The translations under genes and the position numbers were made by a program. The notes below the pieces were generated by a model, which did no database searches, was not told the DNA's origin, and was given only the letters and a program-made list of their open reading frames with translations. This document shows positions 24,840 to 34,019 of a DNA stretch of 64,000 nt, one piece after another. The stretch lies in contig JAISKB010000026.1 of NCBI GenBank assembly GCA_031261085.1, positions 1 through 64,000 of the forward strand, written 5' to 3'. The DNA comes from Christensenellaceae bacterium. Its GTDB lineage: Bacteria > Bacillota > Clostridia > Christensenellales > CAG-138. Positions within the stretch are counted from its first letter, which is position 1. The number at the start of each line of letters is the position of its first letter.

Positions 24840-25994
24840 ATGATCTACTTTGATAATGGCAGCACCTCCTACCCCAAAGCGCCCGGGGTGGGGGAGGCTA
24901 TGGCAAATTTGCTTGCGCACGCGGGGTTTAACGCCAACCGCGGCGGGTATAGCGGCGCGTATGCCGTGGAGGATATGGTGCTCGATACGCGGGAGCTCGT
25001 GTGCCGCCTGTTCCATTGGGACGACCCCAAGGGCGTGATATTCACGGCCAATGTAACGCAGTCCCTCAACATGCTGCTAAAGGGGTACCTTGCCCCGGGG
25101 GATCATGTGGTGGTCAGCTCGCTGGAGCACAACGCCGTGATGCGGCCGCTCACGCAGCTCGTCAAACATGGCGTCGCCTTCGATGCCGCGCAGGCGGATG
25201 CGGCGGGCGTGCTGCCCGTGGAGCGGGTGGAAGCGCTGCTGCGCCCCCAAACCAAGCTGGTGGCGCTCACCCATGCCTCCAATGTATGCGGCACCGTGCT
25301 GCCCATATGCGAGGTGGGCGCGCTGTGCAAAAAGCGGGGTGTGCGCTTTGTGGTGGACAGCGCGCAAACGGCGGGCGTGCTGCCAATCGACCTGCAGGCG
25401 CTGGGCGCCGATGCCCTCGCCTTCACCGGGCACAAGGGGCTGCTGGGGCCGCAGGGCATTGGCGGCATGGTGATTGCGGAAGATTTTGCGCAGGCGCTCA
25501 CGCCGCTGCTCTCGGGCGGTACCGGCAGCGCCTCCGACAGCGAGGAAGTGCCGCCGTTTTTGCCGGATAAATTCGAGAGCGGCACGCTCAACCTCCCCGG
25601 CATAGCGGGGCTGCGCGCGGCGCTCGGCTATGTGCTCTCAGCCGGTACAGCCACCCTGCATAGTGCTGAAATGGCGCTGGCCGCCCGGTTTTTGCAGGGC
25701 GCCGAAACCCTAAGCGGCGTGCGCATCGTAGGCAAAAAGGATACGCAGGGCCGCGTAGCGGTGGTATCGTTGGATTTTACGCCCGCCTCGTTGGATAACG
25801 CCATGGTGGCGTATAAGCTGGATAGCGAATATGGCATCATGACCCGCTGCGGCCTGCACTGCGCGCCCCGCGCGCACAAAACGCTGGGCACCTTCCCGCA
25901 GGGTACCATACGCTTTGCCTTTGGGCACCGCAACACCGCGCAAGAGGTGGATATATGCATAGACGCGCTTACGAAAATAATTAGGGAGGGGTAA
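24840..25994 (+). CDS. Cysteine desulfurase-like aminotransferase (class V), selenium cluster
   Basis: 384 residues. It begins MIYFDNGSTSYPKAPGV, contains the PLP lysine in FTGHKGLLGPQGIGG and the active Cys region MTRCGLHCAPRAHKTLG. The family takes sulfur from cysteine, or selenium from selenocysteine, as an enzyme-bound persulfide or perselenide. It is transcribed away from the yedE-selD operon, a grouping known from other anaerobes, so delivery of selenium to SelD is likely. The gap 24635-24839 between the two transcripts shows a clear promoter only for the minus side. Confidence 0.85.
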   Translation: MIYFDNGSTSYPKAPGVGEAMANLLAHAGFNANRGGYSGAYAVEDMVLDTRELVCRLFHWDDPKGVIFTANVTQSLNMLLKGYLAPGDHVVVSSLEHNAVMRPLTQLVKHGVAFDAAQADAAGVLPVERVEALLRPQTKLVALTHASNVCGTVLPICEVGALCKKRGVRFVVDSAQTAGVLPIDLQALGADALAFTGHKGLLGPQGIGGMVIAEDFAQALTPLLSGGTGSASDSEEVPPFLPDKFESGTLNLPGIAGLRAALGYVLSAGTATLHSAEMALAARFLQGAETLSGVRIVGKKDTQGRVAVVSLDFTPASLDNAMVAYKLDSEYGIMTRCGLHCAPRAHKTLGTFPQGTIRFAFGHRNTAQEVDICIDALTKIIREG

Positions 25995-26076
25995 ACCCTG
26001 CCCCTCCCTGAATTTCCTCCTCACCATTGGGAGGGGAAACATATGAAATAAATTTGCCTTCGGGGGCTGCGCGCCC

Positions 26077-26250
26077 CTATTCCTTTTGCTCGCAATCGTT
26101 GGAATATGGGCACTTGGAACAGCCGCAGCCGCAGGCGGAGCCGGTTTTCTTTTTGGTGCGGATTATGCTCCATATAGCCAGCGCCAGCAGCGCCAACACG
26201 ACGGCGCCTACCAGCAGGCTGGGCAAATTCGCTTGTAGGAAGGAGAGCAT
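26077..26250 (-). CDS. FeoB-associated Cys-rich membrane protein
   Basis: 57 residues. One membrane helix (about 10-30, SLLVGAVVLALLALAIWSII), then RTKKK, then a cysteine cluster ACGCGCSKC and NDC. This matches the small FeoB-associated Cys-rich family (FeoC-like position). It lies 66 bp after feoB on the same strand, with GGGA before its ATG at 26250. It probably binds iron or an Fe-S cluster at the FeoB pore; the exact role is not known. Confidence 0.85.
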   Translation of the reverse strand: MLSFLQANLPSLLVGAVVLALLALAIWSIIRTKKKTGSACGCGCSKCPYSNDCEQKE

Positions 26251-26316
26251 AGCAACACATCCCTTTCTTTTATTTATTATAGTATACTACAGTACGGCAT
26301 ATGGGCCTAGGTCAAC

Positions 26317-28491
26317 CTACGCCTTGCTCGCCACGCCAATCACACGCTTGGCCGCAGGGCTGGCTTGCGCGGGGCGCAGCAGCATATATATCAACGTAAG
26401 CAGCAACGCGAAGGCAACGGCGGTCCCAAACCCAAAGGCGCCGCCCGCAAACCATATGCCCAATTGATATACGATCAACGCGATAACATAGGCGAACCCG
26501 CACTGGTACCCCACCGCAAACAGCGTCCATTTTGTGCTGGCCATTTCGCGGTGCATGGCGCCGATGGCTGCAAAGCAGGGGGCGCACAACAGATTGAATA
26601 TTAAGAAGCAGTAGGCCGAAAGCGCGGTAAAGTGCAGGGCGATGGGCGCAAGCCCGCCAAACGCGCCGCCCTCCACCAGCTCCATCGCATCCCCGGCAAC
26701 GCCATACAGCACGCCAAACACGCTTACCACCTCTTCCTTTGCGACCAGCCCCATGAGGGTGGCCACGGTGCTTTGCCAGTTGCCAAAGCCCAGCGGCGCA
26801 AAGGCGGGGGCGATGGCATTGCCCGCCGCGGCGAGCATGCTCGCGTCAATATCCTCCACCATGTGCAGCGCGCCCTCTATGATTGCAAAGCTGGAGAAGA
26901 ACCATATAAACACGCTGGCCGCCAATATGATGGTGCCCGCTTTGCGGACGAACGAGGAACCGCGCTCCCACACGCTGCGCAGCACATTGATGCCGCTGGG
27001 CGCGTGGTAGGCCGGCAGCTCCATCACGAAGGGCGAGGCGTCGCCCGCGAACAGCCTGGTTTTTTTAAGCATGATACCGCTCGCCAAAATGGCCGCGATA
27101 CCCAAGAAGTATGCCGAGGGCGCTACCCACCATACCCCGCCAAACACCGCGCCCGCAATCAGCCCCACGATGGGCATTTTTGCGCCGCAGGGGATAAAGG
27201 TGGTGGTCATGATGGTCATGCGGCGATCCCGCTCGTTTTCGATGGTGCGGCTGGCCATGATGCCGGGCACGCCGCAGCCGGAGCCTATCAGCATGGGGAT
27301 GAAGCTTTTGCCCGAGAGCCCAAAGCGGCGGAATATCCGATCCATGATGAACGCGACGCGGGCCATGTATCCAACATCCTCCAATATGGCCAAAAACAGG
27401 AACAATATGAGCATTTGCGGCACAAAGCCCAGCACGGCGCCCACGCCGCCTATGATGCCATCCACCACCAGCCCGGTAAGCCAGGGCGCGGTGCCGATGG
27501 TTTCGAGCCATAGGCGCAGCGGCTCCATAAGCCACCCGCCCACCAGCGTATCGTTGGTGAAGTCGGTGACGATGGTGCCAATGGTGGTGACCGAGATATA
27601 GTATACCAGGAACATGACCAGCGCAAATATGGGCAGCGCCAATATGCGGTTGGTGACCACGCGGTCGATTCTATCGGAGGCGGTAAGGTTGCCCGTGCGC
27701 GGCTTCTTTTGCACGCAGGCGGTCATCAGCCGCGCGATATACGCATAGCGCGCATTGGTGATGATGGATTCCGCATCGTCGTCCAGCTCGGTCTCGCAGG
27801 CCTCTATATGCGTTTCGATATGCTCCGGCAACCCGGCGGGCAATGTGAGCTGCGCCGCGACCTTCTCATCCCGCTCAAACAGCTTTATCGCGTACCAGCG
27901 CACATGCGCCGCCGGCACATATTCCTCCAGCGATTCCTCGATGTGCGCGAGGGCATGCTCCACCGCGCCGCCAAACACCGGGGGCGGGGGCGAGGCCTTG
28001 CCCGCCTTGGCCGCCTGCACCGCGCGCGCCGCCGCGTATTCGCTCCCCTCGCCCTTTAGCGCGGAGGTTTCCACAATCTCGAAGCCCAGCTCGGCGGAGA
28101 GCTTATTCACATCGATGCGGTCGCCGTTTTTGCGCACCACATCCATCATGTTAAGCGCGATGACCATCGGTATGCCCAGCTCCATCAGCTGGGTGGTAAG
28201 GTAAAGGTTGCGCTCCAAATTGGCGCCATCCAAAATGTTGAGTATCGCGTCGGGCTGCTCGCGCAGCAGATAATCGCGGGCGATGACCTCTTCGAGCGTA
28301 TAGGGGGAGAGGGAATAGATGCCGGGCAAATCCTGTATGACGACATCCTTATCGCCCTTTAAGAAGCCCTCCTTTTTTTCTACCGTGACGCCCGGCCAGT
28401 TGCCCACATATTGTGTGCTGCCGGTTAGGCTGTTGAACATGGTGGTTTTGCCGCAATTTGGGTTGCCGGCAAGCGCGACTTTGGTGCGCAT
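26317..28491 (-). CDS. feoB: Ferrous iron transport protein B
   Basis: 724 residues from the ATG at 28491 (AGGAGG upstream, start MRTKVALAGNPNCGKTT). The G domain shows G1 GNPNCGKTT, G3 DLPG and G4 NMMD, followed by a helical GDI-like linker and two Gate repeats with about 10 membrane helices (GSGCGVPGIMASRTIENERD and TTFIPCGAKMPIV are typical). FeoB imports Fe2+ across the membrane, coupled to GTP hydrolysis. It is third in the minus-strand feo operon; a 388-bp gap holding a dispersed repeat separates it from feoA. Confidence 0.96.
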   Translation of the reverse strand: MRTKVALAGNPNCGKTTMFNSLTGSTQYVGNWPGVTVEKKEGFLKGDKDVVIQDLPGIYSLSPYTLEEVIARDYLLREQPDAILNILDGANLERNLYLTTQLMELGIPMVIALNMMDVVRKNGDRIDVNKLSAELGFEIVETSALKGEGSEYAAARAVQAAKAGKASPPPPVFGGAVEHALAHIEESLEEYVPAAHVRWYAIKLFERDEKVAAQLTLPAGLPEHIETHIEACETELDDDAESIITNARYAYIARLMTACVQKKPRTGNLTASDRIDRVVTNRILALPIFALVMFLVYYISVTTIGTIVTDFTNDTLVGGWLMEPLRLWLETIGTAPWLTGLVVDGIIGGVGAVLGFVPQMLILFLFLAILEDVGYMARVAFIMDRIFRRFGLSGKSFIPMLIGSGCGVPGIMASRTIENERDRRMTIMTTTFIPCGAKMPIVGLIAGAVFGGVWWVAPSAYFLGIAAILASGIMLKKTRLFAGDASPFVMELPAYHAPSGINVLRSVWERGSSFVRKAGTIILAASVFIWFFSSFAIIEGALHMVEDIDASMLAAAGNAIAPAFAPLGFGNWQSTVATLMGLVAKEEVVSVFGVLYGVAGDAMELVEGGAFGGLAPIALHFTALSAYCFLIFNLLCAPCFAAIGAMHREMASTKWTLFAVGYQCGFAYVIALIVYQLGIWFAGGAFGFGTAVAFALLLTLIYMLLRPAQASPAAKRVIGVASKA

Positions 28492-28576
28492 AGGTATTCC
28501 TCCTTTATTTTTGGTGTAATTATTTTGGCGCAATTATGCAAGCTGTTTTAAACTTGGTTTTGCGCGGGGGTGTTTT

Positions 28577-28841
28577 GCCCCATCCCCTAGCCCCTTCCCT
28601 GGGGAAGGGAAAGAGAATTAAGGAATTTTGTTTGCGGGGGCAAGCCCCCGCACCCCCCCGTTGGAACAAATTCCAGCCCACTATTAACCCATAGTGACTT
28701 GAAATAACTTCTCTCCATGGACTAACGACCTGAATACCCCTCTGCAAAAGTTTCTTCCCTCCATGCGAAGGGTTTCTTTGGACGGCGCCCCGTCCCCAGC
28801 CGGGGTGCGGGGACCGGGGTCCCCGCGAAAAACGTTCCCTA
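28577..28841. repeat. Dispersed GC-rich hairpin repeat inside the feo operon
   Basis: Two modules. Module A (28577-28660) reads CCCCATCCCCTAGCCCC, TTCCCTGGGGAAGGGAA, then GCGGGGGCAAGCCCCCGC. Module B (28754-28841) reads TTCCCTCCATGCGAAGGG, GACGGCGCCCCGTCCCC, AGCCGGGGTGCGGGGACC, then GTCCCCGCGAAAAACGTTCCC. Nearly the same two modules in the same order occur at 30632-30888. Each module can fold into strong hairpins on either strand. It fills the feoA-feoB gap. Confidence 0.8.
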
Positions 28842-28879
28842 AAAAAATCCTCGTCATGCAACGGGGGAAAGGGGTGAAG

Positions 28880-29101
28880 CTACAAAACCTCTATTTGCGC
28901 GCAATCGGCCTTCCGCAGCGAAAGCTCATAATCCCGCACGGTCACCTCGACAGGATCCCCCAGCGGCGCGACCTTGCGCACAAATACCGCAACGCCCCGC
29001 GTCAGCCCCATATCCATAATGCGGCGCTTTACCGGCCCCTCGCCATGCAGCTGCTTTACCGTGGCGGTTTCGCCAACCTTTACATCCCTAAGCGTTTTCA
29101 T
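28880..29101 (-). CDS. feoA: FeoA family protein
   Basis: 73 residues, an SH3-like FeoA domain: MKTLRDVKVGETATVKQLHG, RRIMDMGLTRGVAVFVRKVA, PLGDPVEVTVRDYELSLRK. FeoA is a cytosolic partner that stimulates FeoB. It is the second of two feoA copies in the operon, 37 bp after the other. Confidence 0.92.
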   Translation of the reverse strand: MKTLRDVKVGETATVKQLHGEGPVKRRIMDMGLTRGVAVFVRKVAPLGDPVEVTVRDYELSLRKADCAQIEVL

Positions 29102-29138
29102 ATAACTTCCTCCCTGCTTGTTTTGCGCAAGCGCGCGC

Positions 29139-29348
29139 TCATATAATAATCCGGCCGGCCATGCTTTTGCCCAGCGCCACCCTTGCGCCCTTTATGCTCA
29201 ATATCATGCTGCCGTCCATCTCGTTTACAACGGTGACGCATTCGCCCACCACAAACCCCAGCTCGGCCAAGCGCTGACGCATATCGTCCCGCCCGGTCAC
29301 CTTCTTGATGTAATTCGTTTCCCCGCGTTTGGCCATAGTCAACGGCAT
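29139..29348 (-). CDS. FeoA family protein, first gene of the feo operon
   Basis: 69 residues from the ATG at 29348, which has GAAGGAGG upstream; the longer frame to 29390 lacks such a site and runs into the leader. MPLTMAKRGETNYIKKVTGR, MRQRLAELGFVVGECVTVVN and MILSIKGARVALGKSMAGRI fit FeoA. Two different FeoA copies with one FeoB is common in Clostridia. Transcription starts from 29445-29473 under the DtxR-like operator. Confidence 0.88.
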   Translation of the reverse strand: MPLTMAKRGETNYIKKVTGRDDMRQRLAELGFVVGECVTVVNEMDGSMILSIKGARVALGKSMAGRIII

Positions 29349-29378
29349 ATACAGGCCTCCTTCTTTAAATGCGCAGAT

Positions 29379-29432
29379 AGTTTGAAACATCTAACTCATG
29401 GGCAAAAATATTTGGTTAGATGTTACTAACCA
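29379..29432. promoter_or_regulatory. Predicted iron-responsive operator(s) of the feo operon
   Basis: TGGTTAG-N6-CTAACCA (29413-29432) is an exact palindrome whose GGTTAG/CTAACC halves match the core of DtxR/IdeR boxes. It lies at about the start of the feo transcript, 13 bp after the -10. A weaker second copy, AGTTTGAAACATCTAACT (29379-29396), lies further down the leader; AACATCTAAC (29386-29395) is also an exact inverted copy of GTTAGATGTT (29415-29424). Binding by the neighbouring DtxR-type protein is inference. Confidence 0.7.
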
Positions 29433-29444
29433 TGCTTCGATTGC

Positions 29445-29473
29445 AGTTTACCATATCAAATATTCACTGTCAA
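29445..29473 (-). promoter_or_regulatory. Promoter of the feo operon
   Basis: On the minus strand a perfect TTGACA (29473-29468), 17 bp, TAAACT (29450-29445). Confidence 0.8.
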
Positions 29474-29489
29474 GTCACATTCACGGGGT

Positions 29490-29518
29490 TTGCAAAAAAA
29501 GTTTGAGCATGCTAACAT
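29490..29518 (+). promoter_or_regulatory. Promoter of the DtxR-type regulator gene
   Basis: TTGCAA (29490-29495), 17 bp, TAACAT (29513-29518), 42 bp before the ATG. It is back to back with the feo promoter. Confidence 0.5.
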
Positions 29519-29559
29519 AAAGGCAGAAGATCGCCGTTGGAGCAAGGAAGGAGGCGCCT

Positions 29560-29934
29560 ATGCAAATCCACGAAGCGGCAGAAAATTATCTGGAGTGCAT
29601 TTTGATGCTGAGCCGGAAAAACGGGCAGGTGCGCAGCATCGACATCGCCAATTATTTGGGCGTTACCAAACCCACCGTAAGCTATACGATGAAGCAGTTC
29701 CGCGAGAACGGCTACATCGATGTGGACGCGCACGGCTGCATTACGCTTAGCCTCAAGGCGCTGCCCATTGCCGAGCGTACCTACGAGCGGCATGTGGTCA
29801 TCGCAAAGATGCTGATGGCGCTGGGCGTGCAGGAAACCACGGCCTATGCCGACGCCTGCAAGATAGAGCACGACATCAGCGATGAAAGCTTTGCGTGTAT
29901 AAAGGCGTATTGCGCGCAAAAGACGGAGGGCTGA
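29560..29934 (+). CDS. DtxR/MntR-family metal-dependent repressor
   Basis: 124 residues. The winged helix is IHEAAENYLECILMLSRKNG then VRSIDIANYLGVTKPTVSYT, followed by the dimerisation part AERTYERHVVIAKMLMALGV with the E/H metal ligands (CKIEHDISDE). There is no SH3-like third domain, so it is of the short MntR/IdeR-like sort. It is divergent from feo and separated from it by the palindrome at 29413, so it is the likely Fe2+-sensing repressor. AAGGAGG precedes the start. The hydrolase gene follows 2 bp after its stop. Confidence 0.9.
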   Translation: MQIHEAAENYLECILMLSRKNGQVRSIDIANYLGVTKPTVSYTMKQFRENGYIDVDAHGCITLSLKALPIAERTYERHVVIAKMLMALGVQETTAYADACKIEHDISDESFACIKAYCAQKTEG

Positions 29935-29936
29935 GC

Positions 29937-30623
29937 ATGGAGCCTATCCTGCTGCAGGCCACGGAGCAAGGCCGCGGCGCGCCATTGATATTGCTGCACG
30001 GCAATGGGGAGAGCGGCGCGTATTTTGCGGAACAGATTCGTTACTTTTCCAAAAGCTATCGCGTGCTTGCGGTGGATACCCGGGGCTATGGGCGCTCACC
30101 CCGCGGCACGGCGCCATTCACCCTGACGCAGTTTGCCGAGGATCTTAAGTTTTTTATGGATTACAACGGTATTGCCCGGGCAATTTTGCTGGGGTTTAGC
30201 GATGGCGGCAACATTGCGTTGCTTTTTGCCCTAAAGTACCCGCAATATGTTGAAAAGCTGGTGCTAAACGGCGCCAACCTTATGCCCGCCGGTATGAAGC
30301 CGCATATACATGCGATGATTGCGCTCAGCTATGCCGGCCTAACGGTGGCTGCGCTGTGCAGCAAAAAAGCCGTCTATCTGAAAGCCCGGTATGCTTTGAT
30401 GGCGCTGGAGCCGAAAATACCGCTCACGGCGCTGCGCGCGCTGGTGGGTATACCCGCGCTGGTGCTGGTGGGCAGCCGGGATATGATACGCCGCCGCCAC
30501 AGCCAAAGCATGGCCGCCGCGCTGCCGCAGGGGCGGCTTTGCGTGCTGGAGGGGGATCATTTTATTGCGGCCAAAAACAGCGAGGTATACAACGAGGCGG
30601 TGGAAGCGTTTTTTGGGGAATAG
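29937..30623 (+). CDS. Alpha/beta hydrolase
   Basis: 228 residues from ATG 29937, two bases after the repressor stop and with GGAGG inside that gene's end. Standard fold: oxyanion motif LHGNGESG, nucleophile elbow LGFSDGGN (Ser about 97), acid in VGSRDMIRRRH and histidine in EGDHFIAAKNS. Substrate unknown. The tight coupling to the metal repressor suggests shared control. A lone ATG further upstream in the same frame is inside the repressor gene and rejected. Confidence 0.85.
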   Translation: MEPILLQATEQGRGAPLILLHGNGESGAYFAEQIRYFSKSYRVLAVDTRGYGRSPRGTAPFTLTQFAEDLKFFMDYNGIARAILLGFSDGGNIALLFALKYPQYVEKLVLNGANLMPAGMKPHIHAMIALSYAGLTVAALCSKKAVYLKARYALMALEPKIPLTALRALVGIPALVLVGSRDMIRRRHSQSMAAALPQGRLCVLEGDHFIAAKNSEVYNEAVEAFFGE

Positions 30624-30631
30624 AGAGTCAC

Positions 30632-30953
30632 CTCATCCCCTAACTCCTTCCCCAGGGAAGGGGAATTTTTTTGCGGCTGCGCCGCAAACGGGGGCAAGCC
30701 CCCGTACCCCCGATGGAATGCAGCTGTTTCCAATTTTTTCGAGATGTTGTGACATGAATTCCTACTGCAGAGCAAGAGAAGCGGCTTCTAAAAAGACTTA
30801 TTCCCTCCATGCGAAGGGGTCTGGGGACGGCGCCCCGTCCCCAGCCGGGGTGCGGGGACGGGAGTCCCCGCGAAAACCGTTTCCCAAAAAATTCCCTGCT
30901 CTGTCCCCAGCCGGGGTGCGGGGGCAGGTGCCCCCGCGAAAACCGTTCCCCCA
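30632..30953. repeat. Dispersed GC-rich hairpin repeat, second locus
   Basis: Module A (30632-30713): CATCCCCTAACTCCTTCCCC, AGGGAAGGGGAATT, TTGCGGCTGCGCCGCAA, GGGGGCAAGCCCCC. Module B (30801-30888): TTCCCTCCATGCGAAGGGG, GGGGACGGCGCCCCGTCCCC, then AGCCGGGGTGCGGGGACGGG. A further partial B copy lies at 30901-30953 (CCCCAGCCGGGGTGCGGGGG, CCCCCGCGAAAACCGTTCCC). The order matches 28577-28841. It fills the gap between the hydrolase gene and the metK promoter. Confidence 0.8.
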
Positions 30954-30983
30954 ACGGGCTTCCCGCAGACATCTCCCTACCCC

Positions 30984-31013
30984 TTGACGAACACCGCGCA
31001 CTGTGCGTATAAT
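30984..31013 (+). promoter_or_regulatory. Promoter of the SAM riboswitch-metK transcript
   Basis: TTGACG (30984-30989), 18 bp, perfect TATAAT (31008-31013), 24 bp before the riboswitch. Confidence 0.8.
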
Positions 31014-31036
31014 AAGTTGAATTGAATACCGTTTGC

Positions 31037-31181
31037 CTTATCAAGAGTGGTGGAGGGGTAGGCCCTGTGAAGCCACAGCAACCTGTTTTGTAACAAGGTG
31101 CTAATTCCTGAGCGTTATCGCAAAGATGAGGGAAGCCATATGAACATAGGCTCCACCGTATTGCGCGGCGCGGGCTTTTTT
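31037..31181 (+). ncRNA. SAM-I riboswitch (S-box) with terminator
   Basis: The conserved core is plain: CTTATCAAGAG at 31037, GGTGGAGGG, CCTGTGAAGCC, CAGCAACC, AAGGTGCTAATTCC and the closing GATGAG at 31125-31130. A hairpin with a T-run (GCGCGGGCTTTTTT, ending 31181) forms the expression platform. In the family, S-adenosylmethionine binding favours the terminator and shuts off the gene; here that gene is metK, which makes SAM, giving direct feedback. Confidence 0.95.
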
Positions 31182-31232
31182 GTTGCATAGGCGCGGTTCG
31201 GTTTAATACATTAAATGAAGAAGGATATCGTT

Positions 31233-32408
31233 ATGTATAAACACATTTTCACGTCTGAATCCGTGACGGAAGGGCACCCCGATAAGGTGTGCGACCAAAT
31301 CTCCGACGCGGTGCTGGATGCCATATTGGCGCAGGATCCTGCCGGGCGGGTAGCCTGCGAAACGCTGGCGAGCAAGGGGCTGGTGCTGGTCACCGGCGAA
31401 ATCAGCACCTGCGGCTGGGTGGATATCCCCGCCATCGTGCGCGGTACGCTGCAGGAGATAGGGTATAACGGGCCGGAATCCGGCTTTGACGGGGCGCATA
31501 TCGCCGTACTCACCGCGCTGGAGGAGCAATCGCCGGATATTGCCATGGGGGTAAATGCCGCGTATGAGTCCCGGCAGGGCCAAGCGGATGCCCATGCCAT
31601 AGGCGCGGGGGATCAGGGCATGATGTTTGGCTTTGCCTGCCGCGAAACCCCCGAGCTGATGCCGCTGCCCATATCGCTGGCGCACAGGCTGGCACGGCAA
31701 CTGGCGGCGGTGCGCAAAACCGGCCTGCTGCCCTACCTTAGGCCGGATGGCAAAACCCAGGTCAGTGTAGAATACGACGAGGCCGGCCTGCCGCGCCGCG
31801 TGGATACCATCGTCATCTCCACCCAGCACGACCCGGCGGCCTCGCAGGCGCAAATCGCCGCCGACCTGAAGGCGCAGGTGGTAGCGCCCATCATCGACCC
31901 GGCGCTGCTGGATGCGGATACCAAATATTTCTTCAACCCCACCGGCCGGTTTGTGCTGGGCGGGCCCGCGGCGGATGCCGGGCTGACCGGGCGCAAGATC
32001 ATCGTGGATACCTATGGCGGCTATGCGCGGCACGGCGGCGGCGCGTTTTCGGGCAAAGACCCCACCAAGGTGGATCGTTCCGGCGCATACGCGGCGCGGT
32101 ATGTGGCAAAAAACATCGTGGCGGCGGGGTTGGCCAGCCGCTGTGAGGTGAGCATCGCCTATGCCATAGGCGTGGCTGCCCCGGTATCGGTGCGGGTGGA
32201 TACCTTTGGCACCAACCGGGTCGCAGAGGAACGCATACAGCAGCTGGTGCAAGAACATGTGGATTTGCGCCCGGCGGCCATCATCGAGGCGCTCGATTTG
32301 CGCAAGCCCATCTATCGGCAGCTGGCGGCCTATGGGCATATGGGGCGCGAGGAGCTGGGGCTGCGCTTTGAGCAGCTTGACCTGGCTGAAAAATTTTGCA
32401 AGCATTGA
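31233..32408 (+). CDS. metK: S-adenosylmethionine synthetase
   Basis: 391 residues from ATG 31233 (GAAGAAGG upstream); ATG 31215 lacks a ribosome site. MetK makes SAM from methionine and ATP. Signatures are [36 protein letters not shown] and [20 protein letters not shown]. Cytosolic tetramer. It is controlled by the SAM-I riboswitch in front. A terminator shared with the convergent ATPase gene follows. Confidence 0.97.
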   Translation: MYKHIFTSESVTEGHPDKVCDQISDAVLDAILAQDPAGRVACETLASKGLVLVTGEISTCGWVDIPAIVRGTLQEIGYNGPESGFDGAHIAVLTALEEQSPDIAMGVNAAYESRQGQADAHAIGAGDQGMMFGFACRETPELMPLPISLAHRLARQLAAVRKTGLLPYLRPDGKTQVSVEYDEAGLPRRVDTIVISTQHDPAASQAQIAADLKAQVVAPIIDPALLDADTKYFFNPTGRFVLGGPAADAGLTGRKIIVDTYGGYARHGGGAFSGKDPTKVDRSGAYAARYVAKNIVAAGLASRCEVSIAYAIGVAAPVSVRVDTFGTNRVAEERIQQLVQEHVDLRPAAIIEALDLRKPIYRQLAAYGHMGREELGLRFEQLDLAEKFCKH

Positions 32409-32448
32409 GCTTTGCCCCATAAAGCAAAAGCATAAAACCCGCACGAAC

Positions 32449-32481
32449 AAAGCCCCCGCGCCATAAGGCGAAGGGGCTTTT
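32449..32481. terminator. Bidirectional terminator between metK and the MalK-type gene
   Basis: AAAGCCCC...GCGCC and GGCG...GGGGCTTTT form a strong hairpin with A- and T-runs on both sides. Confidence 0.8.
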
Positions 32482-32516
32482 GCCAATTTTATCGGTTGGG
32501 GACAACCCAAAAAGCG

Positions 32517-33638
<1,122 letters not shown>

Positions 33639-33824
33639 ACTCTTGGCTCTGGCGGCGAGCATAAAAGCGGCTGCCGCCTCGCGCGAGTGGGAGCGATACC
33701 CAATGCGCATTACGGCAGGTCTCCACACTGCCGCACCGCGAGCCTTGCGGTTAAAATAGGCCTCCTTCTTTGTCGTATGCGCCCACATGCTGTGGAGTGC
33801 GAGCCCACCGTAAATTATATATTC

Positions 33825-33853
33825 ATCATAGCAGAAGCGAAAAATGCTGTCAA
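33825..33853 (-). promoter_or_regulatory. Promoter of the MalK-type ATPase gene
   Basis: On the minus strand TTGACA (33853-33848), 17 bp, TATGAT (33830-33825), leaving a leader of about 180 nt. In the rest of the 381-bp gap 33639-34019 I see only a possible TATACT (33969-33974) before ilvE. Confidence 0.75.
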
Positions 33854-34019
33854 TTGCGGGGCAAAGGCAGGGCTGTTGGCGCGGCTTTGCCCGCGCCCTG
33901 TGTGCGAAACGTATATGTTTTTGCCGTATTTTTGGAATAACGCCCTTTTCTCGGGGCGCTATTTGCGTTATACTGAAGCAAATCGCCATACCGCGAGAAT
34001 AACCTTAAAGGAGCAGGCC

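Noticed and set aside
28577..28841. CRISPR array
   Set aside because: Repeats are few, unequal and palindromic, with no regular spacers and no cas genes in the window.
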